This document shows, piece by piece, positions 9,012 through 17,461 of a stretch of DNA of 64,000 nt. Where the stretch lies: positions 310,001-374,000 of the forward strand of contig JAWKYD010000004.1 of NCBI GenBank assembly GCA_041396685.1, written 5' to 3'. Origin of the DNA: JAUIAI01 sp041396685 (GTDB lineage Bacteria > Pseudomonadota > Gammaproteobacteria > Burkholderiales > Burkholderiaceae_E). The translations under genes were made by a program, and so were the position numbers. Below the pieces are notes generated by a model. The model searched no databases. It saw only the letters and a program-made list of their open reading frames with translations, and was not told the DNA's origin. The stretch's first letter is position 1. Each line of letters begins with the position of its first letter.

Positions 9012-9029
9012 ATGACGACTTCGAGACAG
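9012..9029 (-). promoter_or_regulatory. candidate Pho box upstream of btaA
   Basis: On the minus strand this reads CTGTCTC-GAAG-TCGTCAT. It matches 10 of 14 positions of the two CTGTCAT half-sites of a PhoB box, with the correct 4-base spacer and 11-base period. A weak -10 (TACGCT) lies 10 bases further downstream. Known BtaAB and PlcP systems are induced by phosphate limitation through PhoB, so the site is functionally plausible. It is a by-eye match only. Confidence 0.45.
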
Positions 9030-9039
9030 GCAACGCTCG

Positions 9040-11385
9040 TCAGGACGAGCGCCCCTGAAGCGCCGACCAGACCCGGAACGGCGTCGCCGGCATGTCCAGG
9101 TGCGGAACTCCGGCGCGTGCCAGGGCATCATTGACCGCATTCATGAGCGCCGGAAGCGCACCGACCGACCCTGATTCACCAACCCCCTTGACCCCGGTGG
9201 GATTGGTTGCCGTGGGCACCGGATGGCTCGAGACCGTGAAAAAAGGCAGATCGGTCGCCCGTGGCATCGCGTAGTCCATGAACGACCCGGTCTGAAGCTG
9301 GCCTCCGGCATCGAACGCGATGTACTCGAGAAGTCCCTGGCCGAGCCCCTGCGCAGCCCCGCCATGCAACTGTCCCTTCACCAGGGCCGGATTGATCTCG
9401 AAACCGACGTCGTCGCAGATCCCGTGGGCGACGACCTCGACCACCCCGGTTTGCGGATCGATCTCGACTTCACAGATCTGACAGCCATTCGGAAAATTCC
9501 GACTCTCCAACCGAACCATCCCTTCGGCGCCGAGCCCGGGGCCGCGACCCGGAGGAAGCGCGGCGGTATCGAAGGCCGCGCGCGCGACCTCCGAGAATGC
9601 GATGCTGCGACCGGTCTTGTCGTCACGAAAAACCTGGTCTGAGAAGACGATATCGCCTGGCGGGGTGTTCAACAGGTGCGCGGCGATGGGCAAGCCGGCA
9701 TCCACCACATTCGCGATCGCGTTCAGAATCGCGCCCGAAACGAACGCGGCGCTTCGCGAACCTCCGGTACCGTAGCCCATGCGGACCACGCGAGTATCGC
9801 TCTCGATCACCCGCACCGCTGCCGGCTCGATCCCGAGCCGACCACAGACGTACTGGGTCAGGATCGTCTCGTGACCCTGCCCGTGATTGGTGGTGCCGGC
9901 CAGAATCGTGACCGTACCGTCTTCGGAGAAGACGAGGTCGGCAATTTCCACGCCGGGTGCGCCGGCCGACTCGATGGCGAAGGCGACACCGAGTCCGCGC
10001 AGCTTGCCCCTTGCCTCGGTACCGGCCCTGCGCGCGGGAAACCCCTGGTAGTCCATGGCAAACATGACCTTGTCGAGCACCGACTCGAACTCGCCGCAGT
10101 CATAGGTGAACGTAAGCGCCGTCTTGTACGGAAAGGCGTCCTTCGGAATCAGGTTCCGGCGACGCATCTCCGCCGGATCGAGCCCGATTCTTGCGGCCGC
10201 AAGATCGACCATCCTTTCGATGACGGTGGTCGCTTCGGGCCGCCCCGAGCCGCGATATGGTGTATTCGACGTGGTGTTGGTACAAACCCCGGTGACGTCG
10301 ACGAACGCAACGGGAATGGTGTATGGCCCGACGTGACCGCCGATGTTGTTGGTCGCCGGTGCCAGACCGTAGTAGCTGACATGGGCACCGATGTTGTTGA
10401 GATTGTGGGTACGAAAGGCGTGAATGCGACCCTGGTCGTCGAAGGCCAGCTCGGCATCGGCGATCATGTCGCGGCCATGGTCATCGGCCAGCAACAGCTC
10501 AGAGCGGGTCGCGGTCCATTTGACCGGCCGCCTTGTACGTCGGGACGCCCAGGCGACCAGCGCCATCTCGACCGGAACACCCCCCCTCAATCCGAACGAG
10601 CCACCGAGGTCACCCGGCACGACATCCATCTGCTCGGGCCCGATACCGAATACATCCCGGGTCAGCATGTCACGTGTGCCGAACGCCCGGTGGACACCGC
10701 CCCAGATCGTGCAATGATCACGCTGCGGATCCCAGAAGGCGTTGAACGATCGCGGCTCCATCGTGTTCGCGTACACACGCGAAATCACGATTCGTTGCGA
10801 GATCACGTGGGGCGCGCCATCGAAGGCGGCCGCGGTCGCCGCTTCGTCACCCCAACACTGCCGAAAATAGACGTTGCCGGGTGCATCATCGCGAATATTC
10901 GGCGCACGCGGCTCGAGCGCGGCAGCGATGGTCACGGCGGCCTCGAGTTCCTCGTAGGCAACATCGATCAACTCGGCAGCATCGAGCGCTTCGATCAGGG
11001 TTTCGCCAACGACGACGGCGACCGCCTCTCCGGCGAAGAGCACTCGCGACAGCGGCAACCCCGGACGAGGTGGGTTGACGAATGGGACGCCATCGGTACG
11101 CAGGGGCGGTGTCGGCAACATGTGGCCGGGGCCGGTCAGACCGCCCAGTCCGTCTCCTGCCCAGTCCTGGCCAGTCAGAACGGCCAATACCCCCGGCATC
11201 TCACGAGCGGCGGCCGAATCGATCGTTCCGATTCGGGCATGCGGATAGGGCGAGCGCACCATGACCGCATAGGCCTGACCGGCGAGCACGACGTCGTCGG
11301 CGAAGCGGCCCGTTCCGGTCACGAAGCGTTTGTCTTCGGTCCGCGGAGCGGGCTGCCCGGGACTGAACTCGATCGGCTCGTCCAT
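9040..11385 (-). CDS. xanthine dehydrogenase-family molybdopterin-binding large subunit, orphan
   Basis: A 781-residue large subunit of the molybdenum hydroxylase family (aldehyde oxidase/xanthine dehydrogenase/CoxL). The N-terminal domain begins with EDKRFVTGTGRFADD. The molybdenum-site loop reads TPYRGSGRPE rather than the AYRCSFR that marks true CO dehydrogenase, so CO oxidation is unlikely. The catalytic Glu is in GVGESGSVGALPALMNAV near the C-terminus. ATG at 11385 gives the standard N-terminus; the frame extends to 11466. The usual partners, a 2Fe-2S small subunit and FAD medium subunit, are absent. It follows an amidohydrolase gene by 96 bases and is probably cotranscribed with it. Confidence 0.88.
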   Translation of the reverse strand: MDEPIEFSPGQPAPRTEDKRFVTGTGRFADDVVLAGQAYAVMVRSPYPHARIGTIDSAAAREMPGVLAVLTGQDWAGDGLGGLTGPGHMLPTPPLRTDGVPFVNPPRPGLPLSRVLFAGEAVAVVVGETLIEALDAAELIDVAYEELEAAVTIAAALEPRAPNIRDDAPGNVYFRQCWGDEAATAAAFDGAPHVISQRIVISRVYANTMEPRSFNAFWDPQRDHCTIWGGVHRAFGTRDMLTRDVFGIGPEQMDVVPGDLGGSFGLRGGVPVEMALVAWASRRTRRPVKWTATRSELLLADDHGRDMIADAELAFDDQGRIHAFRTHNLNNIGAHVSYYGLAPATNNIGGHVGPYTIPVAFVDVTGVCTNTTSNTPYRGSGRPEATTVIERMVDLAAARIGLDPAEMRRRNLIPKDAFPYKTALTFTYDCGEFESVLDKVMFAMDYQGFPARRAGTEARGKLRGLGVAFAIESAGAPGVEIADLVFSEDGTVTILAGTTNHGQGHETILTQYVCGRLGIEPAAVRVIESDTRVVRMGYGTGGSRSAAFVSGAILNAIANVVDAGLPIAAHLLNTPPGDIVFSDQVFRDDKTGRSIAFSEVARAAFDTAALPPGRGPGLGAEGMVRLESRNFPNGCQICEVEIDPQTGVVEVVAHGICDDVGFEINPALVKGQLHGGAAQGLGQGLLEYIAFDAGGQLQTGSFMDYAMPRATDLPFFTVSSHPVPTATNPTGVKGVGESGSVGALPALMNAVNDALARAGVPHLDMPATPFRVWSALQGRSS

Positions 11386-11481
11386 CGTTCTCATATTCGC
11401 GCTGACGGGGTTGGACACGGTTTCGAGATCACACATCGGCCAAGCATCGACAACGACGCATGTCATGGCGATGAACGATGA

Positions 11482-12561
11482 TCACGACAGGGGCACCTGA
11501 TCCGAACCCGACCCCGGGTCCAAGCGGTACACGCGCTGAGCGGTGCCGCTGTAGATCAGCCGCTTTTCGTCCTCGGAGCAGCCCGCGGTGATGCGCTTGA
11601 ACATGTTCCATACGGTGCCATAGGGAAACCCGACGCGATCGACCGGGAAATTCGACGAGGCCATGCAACGCTCCGCCCCGAAAAACTCGATGCACGGCTC
11701 GATCCAGGGGCGCCAGAGCGCGGCGAGTTCCTCGGAGTTCAGCGGCCGTGCGGCCTTGGTGAAATCCCAATTCGCGACGTTCATCAGAATGCCGCCCATC
11801 TTCACCGACACGTTCGGGCAGGTCGCCAGTTCCTTCATCCAGGCGAGCCAGTTGGCGTGGTTCTCGGCGTCGCGCCCGGCATAGGAACTGTGTCCGACCG
11901 GGCTCGCAGAATGAATCATGACGATGTTGGCGTCGGGATTGGCTCTCGCCATCGCAGTGACGTCGGGAATCTGTGGGTGATAGATGCTGGCATCGAAGCT
12001 CAGGCCCATGGCGGTCAGGCGCGCAAGCCCTTCGGTGAACGGCTTGGACAGATACAGATATGGCTGGTCTTCGCTCCACTTGCCCTTGACGACCGGGTCG
12101 GCATCCCACTTGGCACGCTGCCTGACGCCCCGAAGACGACCGTTGGCGGCATCCCGGTGCGCGACCAGGGTTTCCTCGACCCGGGCGCCCAGCTTCAGAT
12201 CGGCAAAGGCAACGATTCCCTGAGCGACCTGCGATCGGGTGAACACGCCGCTGGCCGCAATGGCCGCCTGGCCGACCGCGAACTCCGTCTCGCCCACGGG
12301 ACGCAGATGTTCGGGCCCATCGGCCCGGTAGAACGCGCCACATTCGACATAGACGGACCCGCTCACATTGTGCCCGCTCGCCGCAATGTCGCGGGCATGC
12401 TCAGGAACCAGGTACGGGTGCCCCGAGAACAGGTTCCAGAGGTGCAGATGCGTATCGATGATCGGCCGCTCGGGGTCGAGCGCCGCTTCGGGCAACGCCT
12501 TCTGCAGAAACGCATCGTCCGGACACATGACCGTGCCCCAGATTCCGGTGTGCGGATCCAT
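11482..12561 (-). CDS. amidohydrolase family protein (Amidohydro_2, LigI-like)
   Basis: A 359-residue TIM-barrel hydrolase of the Amidohydro_2 group, which includes 2-pyrone-4,6-dicarboxylate lactonase. The metal-binding HxH motif is in IIDTHLHLW near residue 35. Further signatures are GSVYVECGAFYR and SNFPVDRVGFPYG, where the late Asp lies. Start at 12561 is fixed by an AGGAGGGAAGGGG tract directly upstream. It is paralogous to the gene at 21934-22995, sharing the VYxEC and KWDADP/GWDADP segments. It heads a transcript with the molybdopterin subunit and has a candidate sigma-54 promoter upstream. Lactone or amide hydrolysis is the family reaction; substrate unknown. Confidence 0.85.
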   Translation of the reverse strand: MDPHTGIWGTVMCPDDAFLQKALPEAALDPERPIIDTHLHLWNLFSGHPYLVPEHARDIAASGHNVSGSVYVECGAFYRADGPEHLRPVGETEFAVGQAAIAASGVFTRSQVAQGIVAFADLKLGARVEETLVAHRDAANGRLRGVRQRAKWDADPVVKGKWSEDQPYLYLSKPFTEGLARLTAMGLSFDASIYHPQIPDVTAMARANPDANIVMIHSASPVGHSSYAGRDAENHANWLAWMKELATCPNVSVKMGGILMNVANWDFTKAARPLNSEELAALWRPWIEPCIEFFGAERCMASSNFPVDRVGFPYGTVWNMFKRITAGCSEDEKRLIYSGTAQRVYRLDPGSGSDQVPLS

Positions 12562-12607
12562 CCCCTTCCCTCCTGTCGTGGCGCCGGCATGGCGTCCAAC
12601 AACTGAC

Positions 12608-12623
12608 AGCACTTTTCATGCCG
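12608..12623 (-). promoter_or_regulatory. candidate sigma-54 promoter for amidohydrolase operon (weaker match)
   Basis: Minus strand CGGCATG-AAAA-GTGCT. The invariant GG and GC dinucleotides are correctly spaced (GG at positions 2-3, GC at 14-15), but the first base and the -12 flank differ from consensus. It lies 47 bases upstream of the amidohydrolase start and is divergent from a stronger element at 12683. Confidence 0.5.
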
Positions 12624-12682
12624 AAAAGTCGTCACTCGCCGGGACGTCGAAGAATCGGCGGCCGAACGCGCTTCACGGATGT

Positions 12683-12698
12683 TGGCACGGCGAGTGCG
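12683..12698 (+). promoter_or_regulatory. sigma-54 (-24/-12) promoter for the Liv-type operon
   Basis: Plus strand TGGCACG-GCGA-GTGCG, a near-consensus sigma-54 element. The -24 block is perfect and the -12 block has the invariant GC. It ends 101 bases before the start of the solute-binding protein gene at 12800 and should drive the ABC importer operon through to 19253. Confidence 0.75.
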
Positions 12699-12799
12699 GG
12701 TTGCAAGCCGCGGCGGATGCCGCGGGCGGCCCGGATCCGGAGGAGGGTTTGCCGCCAGTCGAACATGGTCGACCTTTTCAAACCCGAAGGAGACGTGAG

Positions 12800-14017
12800 A
12801 TGAAGGCAATGCTAAAACTCGGTGCGCTGGCGGTCGCGGCGGTACTTGCTCCCGCTGGCGGTGCGGCCGCTGCCGGTGCCATTTCGGACGGTGTCGTGCG
12901 CATCGGCGTGCTCAACGACCGCAGCGGGATCTATGCCGACATGGCAGGAGAGGGCTCGGCTGTCGCGGCACGCATGGCGGCCGAACAGTTCAAGAACAAG
13001 GTCGCCGGAGCACCGATCGAAATCATCGTTGCCGACCATCAAAACAAGGTTGACGTCGGCGCCTCCATTGCTCGCAAGTGGTACGACTCCGATGGTGTCG
13101 ATCTGATCACTGACATCACGAACTCCGGTGTCAGCCTGGCGATCAATGCGCTGATGAAGGACAACAACAAGTTGTTCCTCAACAACTCCGCCTCAGGCGC
13201 GCTCAGTGGCAAGGGCTGTGCACCGCGGGCCGTGCAATGGCAGTACAGCGCCTACTCGGCGTCGGCTCACGCGGTCAGCAAGGAAATGATCGACTCGGGC
13301 ATGAACACCTTCTTCGTGATCGCGGTCGACTATGCGCTCGGCAAGTCGATCACGGCGACGTTCACCAACGCCGTCGAGAGCATGGGCGGCAAGGTCGTCG
13401 GCGTGGTCAACCACCCGCTCAATACCGGCGACATGAGTTCCTACGTACTGCAGGCGCAGGCCTCAGGCGCGAAAGGCATTCTGATGGCCAACGCGGGCTC
13501 CGATCTCGGCAATACCGTCAAGGCCGCACGCGACTACGGCCTGGTGCCGGGCGTAACCCTGATCGCGGCCGCACTGACCACGGACGTCATCGACTCCTTC
13601 GGTTTCGACGTCATGCAGGGCGTGCAGATGCTCTCGCAGTTCAACATGTATCGCAACGACGATGCGAAGGCCTGGGTGCAGGAGTTCATCAAACGGCACG
13701 GCAAGTCGCCGACCAGTCTGCAGGCCGCCACCTATTCGGAAGTCCTCTGGTATCTGAAGGCCGTCGATGCGCTCGGTACGGATGATGCTGAGAAGGTCAT
13801 GGCCTGGCTGAAGGCGCAGACCATCAACGACGTCTTCGCCGACAATGGCAAAGTGCGCGCTGACGGCCTGATGTCGCACGACATGTATCTGGTCAAAGTG
13901 AAGGCGCCAGGCGAATCCAAAGGCCCAGGCGACTATTTCAACGTCCTCCAGGTGCTGACCGGCGATCAGGCAAACATCCCGCTCTCCCAGAGCGACTGCC
14001 CGCTAGTCAAGAAGTAA
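12800..14017 (+). CDS. ABC transporter periplasmic substrate-binding protein (LivK/HAAT type)
   Basis: A 405-residue type I periplasmic binding protein of the hydrophobic amino acid family, which also serves aromatic and other organic acids. Residues 1-26 form a signal peptide (ends GGAAAAG). The mature N-terminus GVVRIGVLNDRSGIYADM is the family signature. The start at 12800 is set by AAGGAG at 12787-12792. The in-frame extension back to 12368 covers the divergent promoter region and is not coding. It is the first gene of an ABC importer operon. A strong hairpin after its stop probably gives it excess transcript over the membrane genes. Ligand unknown. Confidence 0.93.
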   Translation: MKAMLKLGALAVAAVLAPAGGAAAAGAISDGVVRIGVLNDRSGIYADMAGEGSAVAARMAAEQFKNKVAGAPIEIIVADHQNKVDVGASIARKWYDSDGVDLITDITNSGVSLAINALMKDNNKLFLNNSASGALSGKGCAPRAVQWQYSAYSASAHAVSKEMIDSGMNTFFVIAVDYALGKSITATFTNAVESMGGKVVGVVNHPLNTGDMSSYVLQAQASGAKGILMANAGSDLGNTVKAARDYGLVPGVTLIAAALTTDVIDSFGFDVMQGVQMLSQFNMYRNDDAKAWVQEFIKRHGKSPTSLQAATYSEVLWYLKAVDALGTDDAEKVMAWLKAQTINDVFADNGKVRADGLMSHDMYLVKVKAPGESKGPGDYFNVLQVLTGDQANIPLSQSDCPLVKK

Positions 14018-14031
14018 GCCGGCGTGACCTC

Positions 14032-14059
14032 GCGGCGGGCGGATAAACCCGTCCGCCGC
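14032..14059 (+). terminator. intercistronic GC hairpin after the binding-protein gene
   Basis: Arms 14032-14042 and 14049-14059 pair over 11 bases with one G-T wobble around the loop ATAAAC. There is no T tract, so it is unlikely to be a complete intrinsic terminator. Such hairpins between a binding-protein gene and its permease genes commonly protect the upstream mRNA or partly attenuate transcription. Confidence 0.6.
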
Positions 14060-14150
14060 TACCAGGCTGTTGAAACCCTCCGGGGCCCATGACGCCGATC
14101 GGGCGTGATGAGACGCGAGGCATATCAACGGCCTGCCTTGGAGCGGCCAG

Positions 14151-14918
14151 ATGCCTGGATCGAACAATCAGCCACAGCCGGTTCTGTCGGTACGGGGTCT
14201 GACACGCCGGTTCGGGGGATTCCTGGCCGTCGATGGCGTCGACCTGGAAATCGAGGCCGGAGAAATACATGCGCTCATCGGCCCGAACGGCGCCGGCAAG
14301 ACCACGGTTTTCAGCATGCTCTCAGGGTTCTTGCAGCCGAGCGCCGGGACGATTCATTTTCGTGGCCACGATATCACCAGGGATGGGCCAGCACGCGTGG
14401 CACAGATGGGTATGGTGCGCTCGTTCCAGATATCGGCCACCTTCGGCCGCCTCAGCGTCCACGAGAACGTCCGTGTCGCCTTGCAACGCAAGGCTGGGCT
14501 GACCTGGCAGTTCTGGCGGGCCGGTTCGGTTCTACGGCGACTGGACGAGAGAGCCGACGAACTGCTTGCCGAGGTCAATCTGACGCCGTTTCGCGATCGT
14601 CTGGCCGAAACACTCGGCTATGGTCAGAAGCGATTGCTCGAACTTGCAACCACCCTCGCGGTAGACCCTCAGATTTTGCTGCTGGACGAACCAATGGCCG
14701 GCATTGCACACGAGGAAATCGAGCCGGTGTCGGAGCTGATTCGCCGCAGCGCGCGCACACGCACGGTTCTGATGGTCGAACACAATCTCTCGGTCGTGCG
14801 CGACCTTTGCAGCAGAATCTCGGTCCTTCAGCGCGGCGAAGTGATCTCTCAGGGATCCTATGCGCAGGTCTCGGCGGATCCGCGCGTGCGCGAAGCCTAT
14901 ATCGGCACGGAGGTCTGA
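14151..14918 (+). CDS. livG: Liv-type ABC transporter ATPase (LivG)
   Basis: A 255-residue ABC ATPase. Walker A GPNGAGKTT is at 44-52; the Walker B region reads ILLLDEPMAGI. The signature motif is LGYGQKRLLELA, the form usual for LivG rather than LSGGQ. The H-loop His is in MVEHNLSVV. Start ATG at 14151. It lies in order with livF, livH and livM, and it energises import of the ligand bound by the protein at 12800. Confidence 0.93.
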   Translation: MPGSNNQPQPVLSVRGLTRRFGGFLAVDGVDLEIEAGEIHALIGPNGAGKTTVFSMLSGFLQPSAGTIHFRGHDITRDGPARVAQMGMVRSFQISATFGRLSVHENVRVALQRKAGLTWQFWRAGSVLRRLDERADELLAEVNLTPFRDRLAETLGYGQKRLLELATTLAVDPQILLLDEPMAGIAHEEIEPVSELIRRSARTRTVLMVEHNLSVVRDLCSRISVLQRGEVISQGSYAQVSADPRVREAYIGTEV

Positions 14919-14919
14919 T

Positions 14920-15630
14920 ATGGTCGCTGCCCAGCCGATTCTCTCGCTCGAGAACGTCAACGCCTGGTACGGCGCCAGTCAGGCCTTGTTCGATGTGTCG
15001 CTCGACCTCGACAGGGGCGAGACCGTCTGCATCCTGGGCCGCAACGGCGCCGGCAAGTCCACCACGCTTCGCTCGGTGGTCGGCCTGATACGGCGCCGCA
15101 CCGGTCGAATCGTCATGAACGGCCGGGACCTTCTCGGCATGCCGATACATCACATCGCGCGGACCGGCATCGGCTATGTACCCGAAGAGCGCGGCATCTT
15201 CACCAGCCTTTCGGTCGACGAGAATCTGTACCTGCCGCCGACCGTGTCGCCCAAGGCCCTGTCGCTGAATACGATCTACGACATGTTTCCCAATCTGGCA
15301 GAGAGACGCGGCGCGATGGGCGGTCAGCTCTCAGGCGGCGAACAACAGATGCTGGCCATCGCCCGGGTGTTGCGGACGGGCGCCGAGCTCTTGCTGCTCG
15401 ATGAGCCGACCGAAGGGCTAGCACCGGTGATCATCCAACGAATCGGCGAACTGCTGCAGCAACTGAGATCCATGGGACACACGATTCTGCTGGTCGAACA
15501 GAACTACCGGTTCGCCCATCGGGTGGCCGATCGCTTCTACGTGCTGGAGAACGGGCGCATCGTAAACCACCTGACGCGCGACGGGCTGAGCGATGGCGCC
15601 GACTCTCTCAGTCGCTTCGTGGAGGTCTGA
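14920..15630 (+). CDS. livF: Liv-type ABC transporter ATPase (LivF)
   Basis: A 236-residue ABC ATPase, shorter than LivG as expected for LivF. Walker A GRNGAGKST is at 40-48, signature LSGGEQQMLAIARVL, Walker B LLLLDEPTEGLAP, and the H-loop follows in LLVEQNYRF. ATG at 14920 lies one base after the livG stop, so translation is probably coupled. The open frame back to 14860 would overlap livG and is not supported. Confidence 0.93.
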   Translation: MVAAQPILSLENVNAWYGASQALFDVSLDLDRGETVCILGRNGAGKSTTLRSVVGLIRRRTGRIVMNGRDLLGMPIHHIARTGIGYVPEERGIFTSLSVDENLYLPPTVSPKALSLNTIYDMFPNLAERRGAMGGQLSGGEQQMLAIARVLRTGAELLLLDEPTEGLAPVIIQRIGELLQQLRSMGHTILLVEQNYRFAHRVADRFYVLENGRIVNHLTRDGLSDGADSLSRFVEV

Positions 15631-15634
15631 AGCC

Positions 15635-16504
15635 TTGAACTCCACCATGCTCGTCGGGCAGCTGATGGTCGGCCTGATCAACGGTTCCTTCTATGCGATG
15701 CTCTCCCTGGGCATGGCCGTGATTTTCGGCCTTCTCCATATCGTCAACTTCGCTCATGGCGCGCTGTACATGCTGGGCGCCTTTGCCGCCTACCTGGCAA
15801 TGCAGTGGTTCGGAATCGGCTATTGGCCGGCTCTGATCATCGCCCCGTTGCTGGTCGGTGCCTTCGGAGCGCTATTGCAGCGAACACTGATCTCCCGAAT
15901 CTCCGATCTCGACCATATCTACGGCTTGTTGCTGACGTTCGGCCTCACGCTGATCATCGAAGGCATGATCCGCTATTGGTTCGGATCGTCGATTCGTTCG
16001 TATCCGACGCCCAGGGCGCTGACCGGCGCAACCCAGATAGCAGGGGTCTACATTCCCATCTATCGCATCTGGATCATCGCGGCGTCCCTGGTGGCATGTA
16101 CGGCAACCTGGTACTTCATCGAGAAGACACGGCTAGGTGCCTACCTTCGTGCCGCGACCGAGAATCCGTCGCTGGTGCAAGTGTTCGGCGTCAACGTACC
16201 ATTGCTGATCACGCTGACGTTCGCCGGCGCATCGGCCCTGGCCGGACTGGCAGGAGTGCTTGCAGCGCCGGTATTCCAAGTCAGTTCTGGCATGGGCGCG
16301 CAGATTCTGATTCTGGTCTTTGGCATCGTCGTCATCGGTGGTATGGGCTCGATTCGCGGCGCCATCATCACCGGGTATTCGCTGGGTTTCATCGAAGGCC
16401 TGACCAAGGTGCTTTACCCAGAGGGGTCATACGTCGTCATCTTCGTCGTCATGATTGCCGTGTTGCTTTATCGACCGAGCGCCCACGCGGGTCGGGAGGG
16501 CTGA
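15635..16504 (+). CDS. livH: Liv-type ABC permease (LivH), probable TTG start
   Basis: A 289-residue permease with about eight hydrophobic helices and the LivH signature GLINGSFYAMLSLGMAVIFG near its start. TTG at 15635 is preferred because GGAGGT at 15621-15626 sits 8 bases upstream. The ATG at 15647 would leave a 20-base gap from that binding site. The conserved cytoplasmic EAA-like loop is in RAATENPSLVQVFGVN. It pairs with LivM in the inner membrane. Confidence 0.92.
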   Translation: MNSTMLVGQLMVGLINGSFYAMLSLGMAVIFGLLHIVNFAHGALYMLGAFAAYLAMQWFGIGYWPALIIAPLLVGAFGALLQRTLISRISDLDHIYGLLLTFGLTLIIEGMIRYWFGSSIRSYPTPRALTGATQIAGVYIPIYRIWIIAASLVACTATWYFIEKTRLGAYLRAATENPSLVQVFGVNVPLLITLTFAGASALAGLAGVLAAPVFQVSSGMGAQILILVFGIVVIGGMGSIRGAIITGYSLGFIEGLTKVLYPEGSYVVIFVVMIAVLLYRPSAHAGREG

Positions 16505-16507
16505 ACC

Positions 16508-17461
16508 ATGGCGAACACCACTACCAGCATCGAAAACGGGAAATTCGACTGGGCAGCCCTGCTCGGCTCGTTGGCCATCTTCGCCCTGCTCGCGATCGGA
16601 CCGTTCTTCATCTATCCGGTCTTCCTGATGAAGCTGATGTGCTACGCGTTGTTCGCGGCCACCTTCAATCTCGTCTTCGGCTACGCCGGCCTGATGTCCT
16701 TCGGTCACGCGGCGCTGTGGGGCGCAGGTGCCTACATGGTCGCGCAGTCATCCAAGTTTTGGGGGTTCGGCCCGGTCGAAGCCTTGTTCGCCGGCATGGC
16801 CATCGCCGGTGTGCTCGGCGCCATCATCGGCTGGCTTGCCATACGCCGCAAAGGCATCGAGTTCGGCATGATCACGCTCGCCCTGGCCGAGCTCTTCGCG
16901 TTCCTGATGCTGCAGATGCCCTTCACCAACGGTGAAGACGGCATACAGGGCGTGCCGCGCGGCGTGGCATTCGGGGTGTTCGACCTCGCTGAACCCGCCA
17001 ACATCTACGTCTACGTGATGGTGGTGTTCGCCATCGGCATGTTCGCGCTGTGGCGCACGGTTCATTCTCCGTTCGGTGCCATCCTGCGCGCGATTCGGGA
17101 TCACGAGAATCGTGCCGTCTCGCTCGGCTACGATGTGGGCCGCTTCAAGCTGATCGCGTTCGTCATCTCGGCCGTGATCGCCGGCCTGGCCGGCGGCACC
17201 AAGGCCCTGGTGTTCCAGTATGCGGTTCTCGATGACGTCAGTTTTCACCTGTCGGGCCAGGTGGTCATGATGGTTCTGCTCGGCGGCCTCGGGCGATTCT
17301 TCGGCCCCTTCGTCGGCGCGGCCATCATGATCGCGCTCGACAGTTTTCTGGCCGAGTCGGCGTTTCCGGCACCGGTTATTGCGGGCGTGGCCTTCGTGCT
17401 CTGCGTCCTGTTGTTCCGCCGTGGTGTCGTCGGTGAAATCGGGGAGAGATTGCGATCATGA
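16508..17461 (+). CDS. livM: Liv-type ABC permease (LivM)
   Basis: A 317-residue permease with about nine hydrophobic segments. The LivM signature FGYAGLMSFGHAALWG is near residue 58, and the coupling loop RDHENRAVSLGYDV near residue 197. ATG at 16508 follows the livH stop by 3 bases. Its stop overlaps the ATG of the next gene (ATGA at 17458-17461), which ties the importer to the dehydrogenase genes downstream. Confidence 0.93.
   Translation: MANTTTSIENGKFDWAALLGSLAIFALLAIGPFFIYPVFLMKLMCYALFAATFNLVFGYAGLMSFGHAALWGAGAYMVAQSSKFWGFGPVEALFAGMAIAGVLGAIIGWLAIRRKGIEFGMITLALAELFAFLMLQMPFTNGEDGIQGVPRGVAFGVFDLAEPANIYVYVMVVFAIGMFALWRTVHSPFGAILRAIRDHENRAVSLGYDVGRFKLIAFVISAVIAGLAGGTKALVFQYAVLDDVSFHLSGQVVMMVLLGGLGRFFGPFVGAAIMIALDSFLAESAFPAPVIAGVAFVLCVLLFRRGVVGEIGERLRS

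Noticed and set aside
9040..11385. Aerobic CO dehydrogenase CoxL
   Set aside because: The active-site loop reads TPYRGSGRPE, not AYRCSFR, and no CoxM or CoxS gene is present.
9676..11481. Long plus-strand open frame of about 600 codons
   Set aside because: It is the antisense shadow of the molybdopterin subunit gene; high GC keeps stops out of this frame. Its translation is rich in Arg, Gly, Asp and His with no domain.
12368..12799. Upstream extension of the ABC receptor gene
   Set aside because: The extension covers the divergent sigma-54 promoters and lies before a strong AAGGAG-ATG and signal peptide at 12800.
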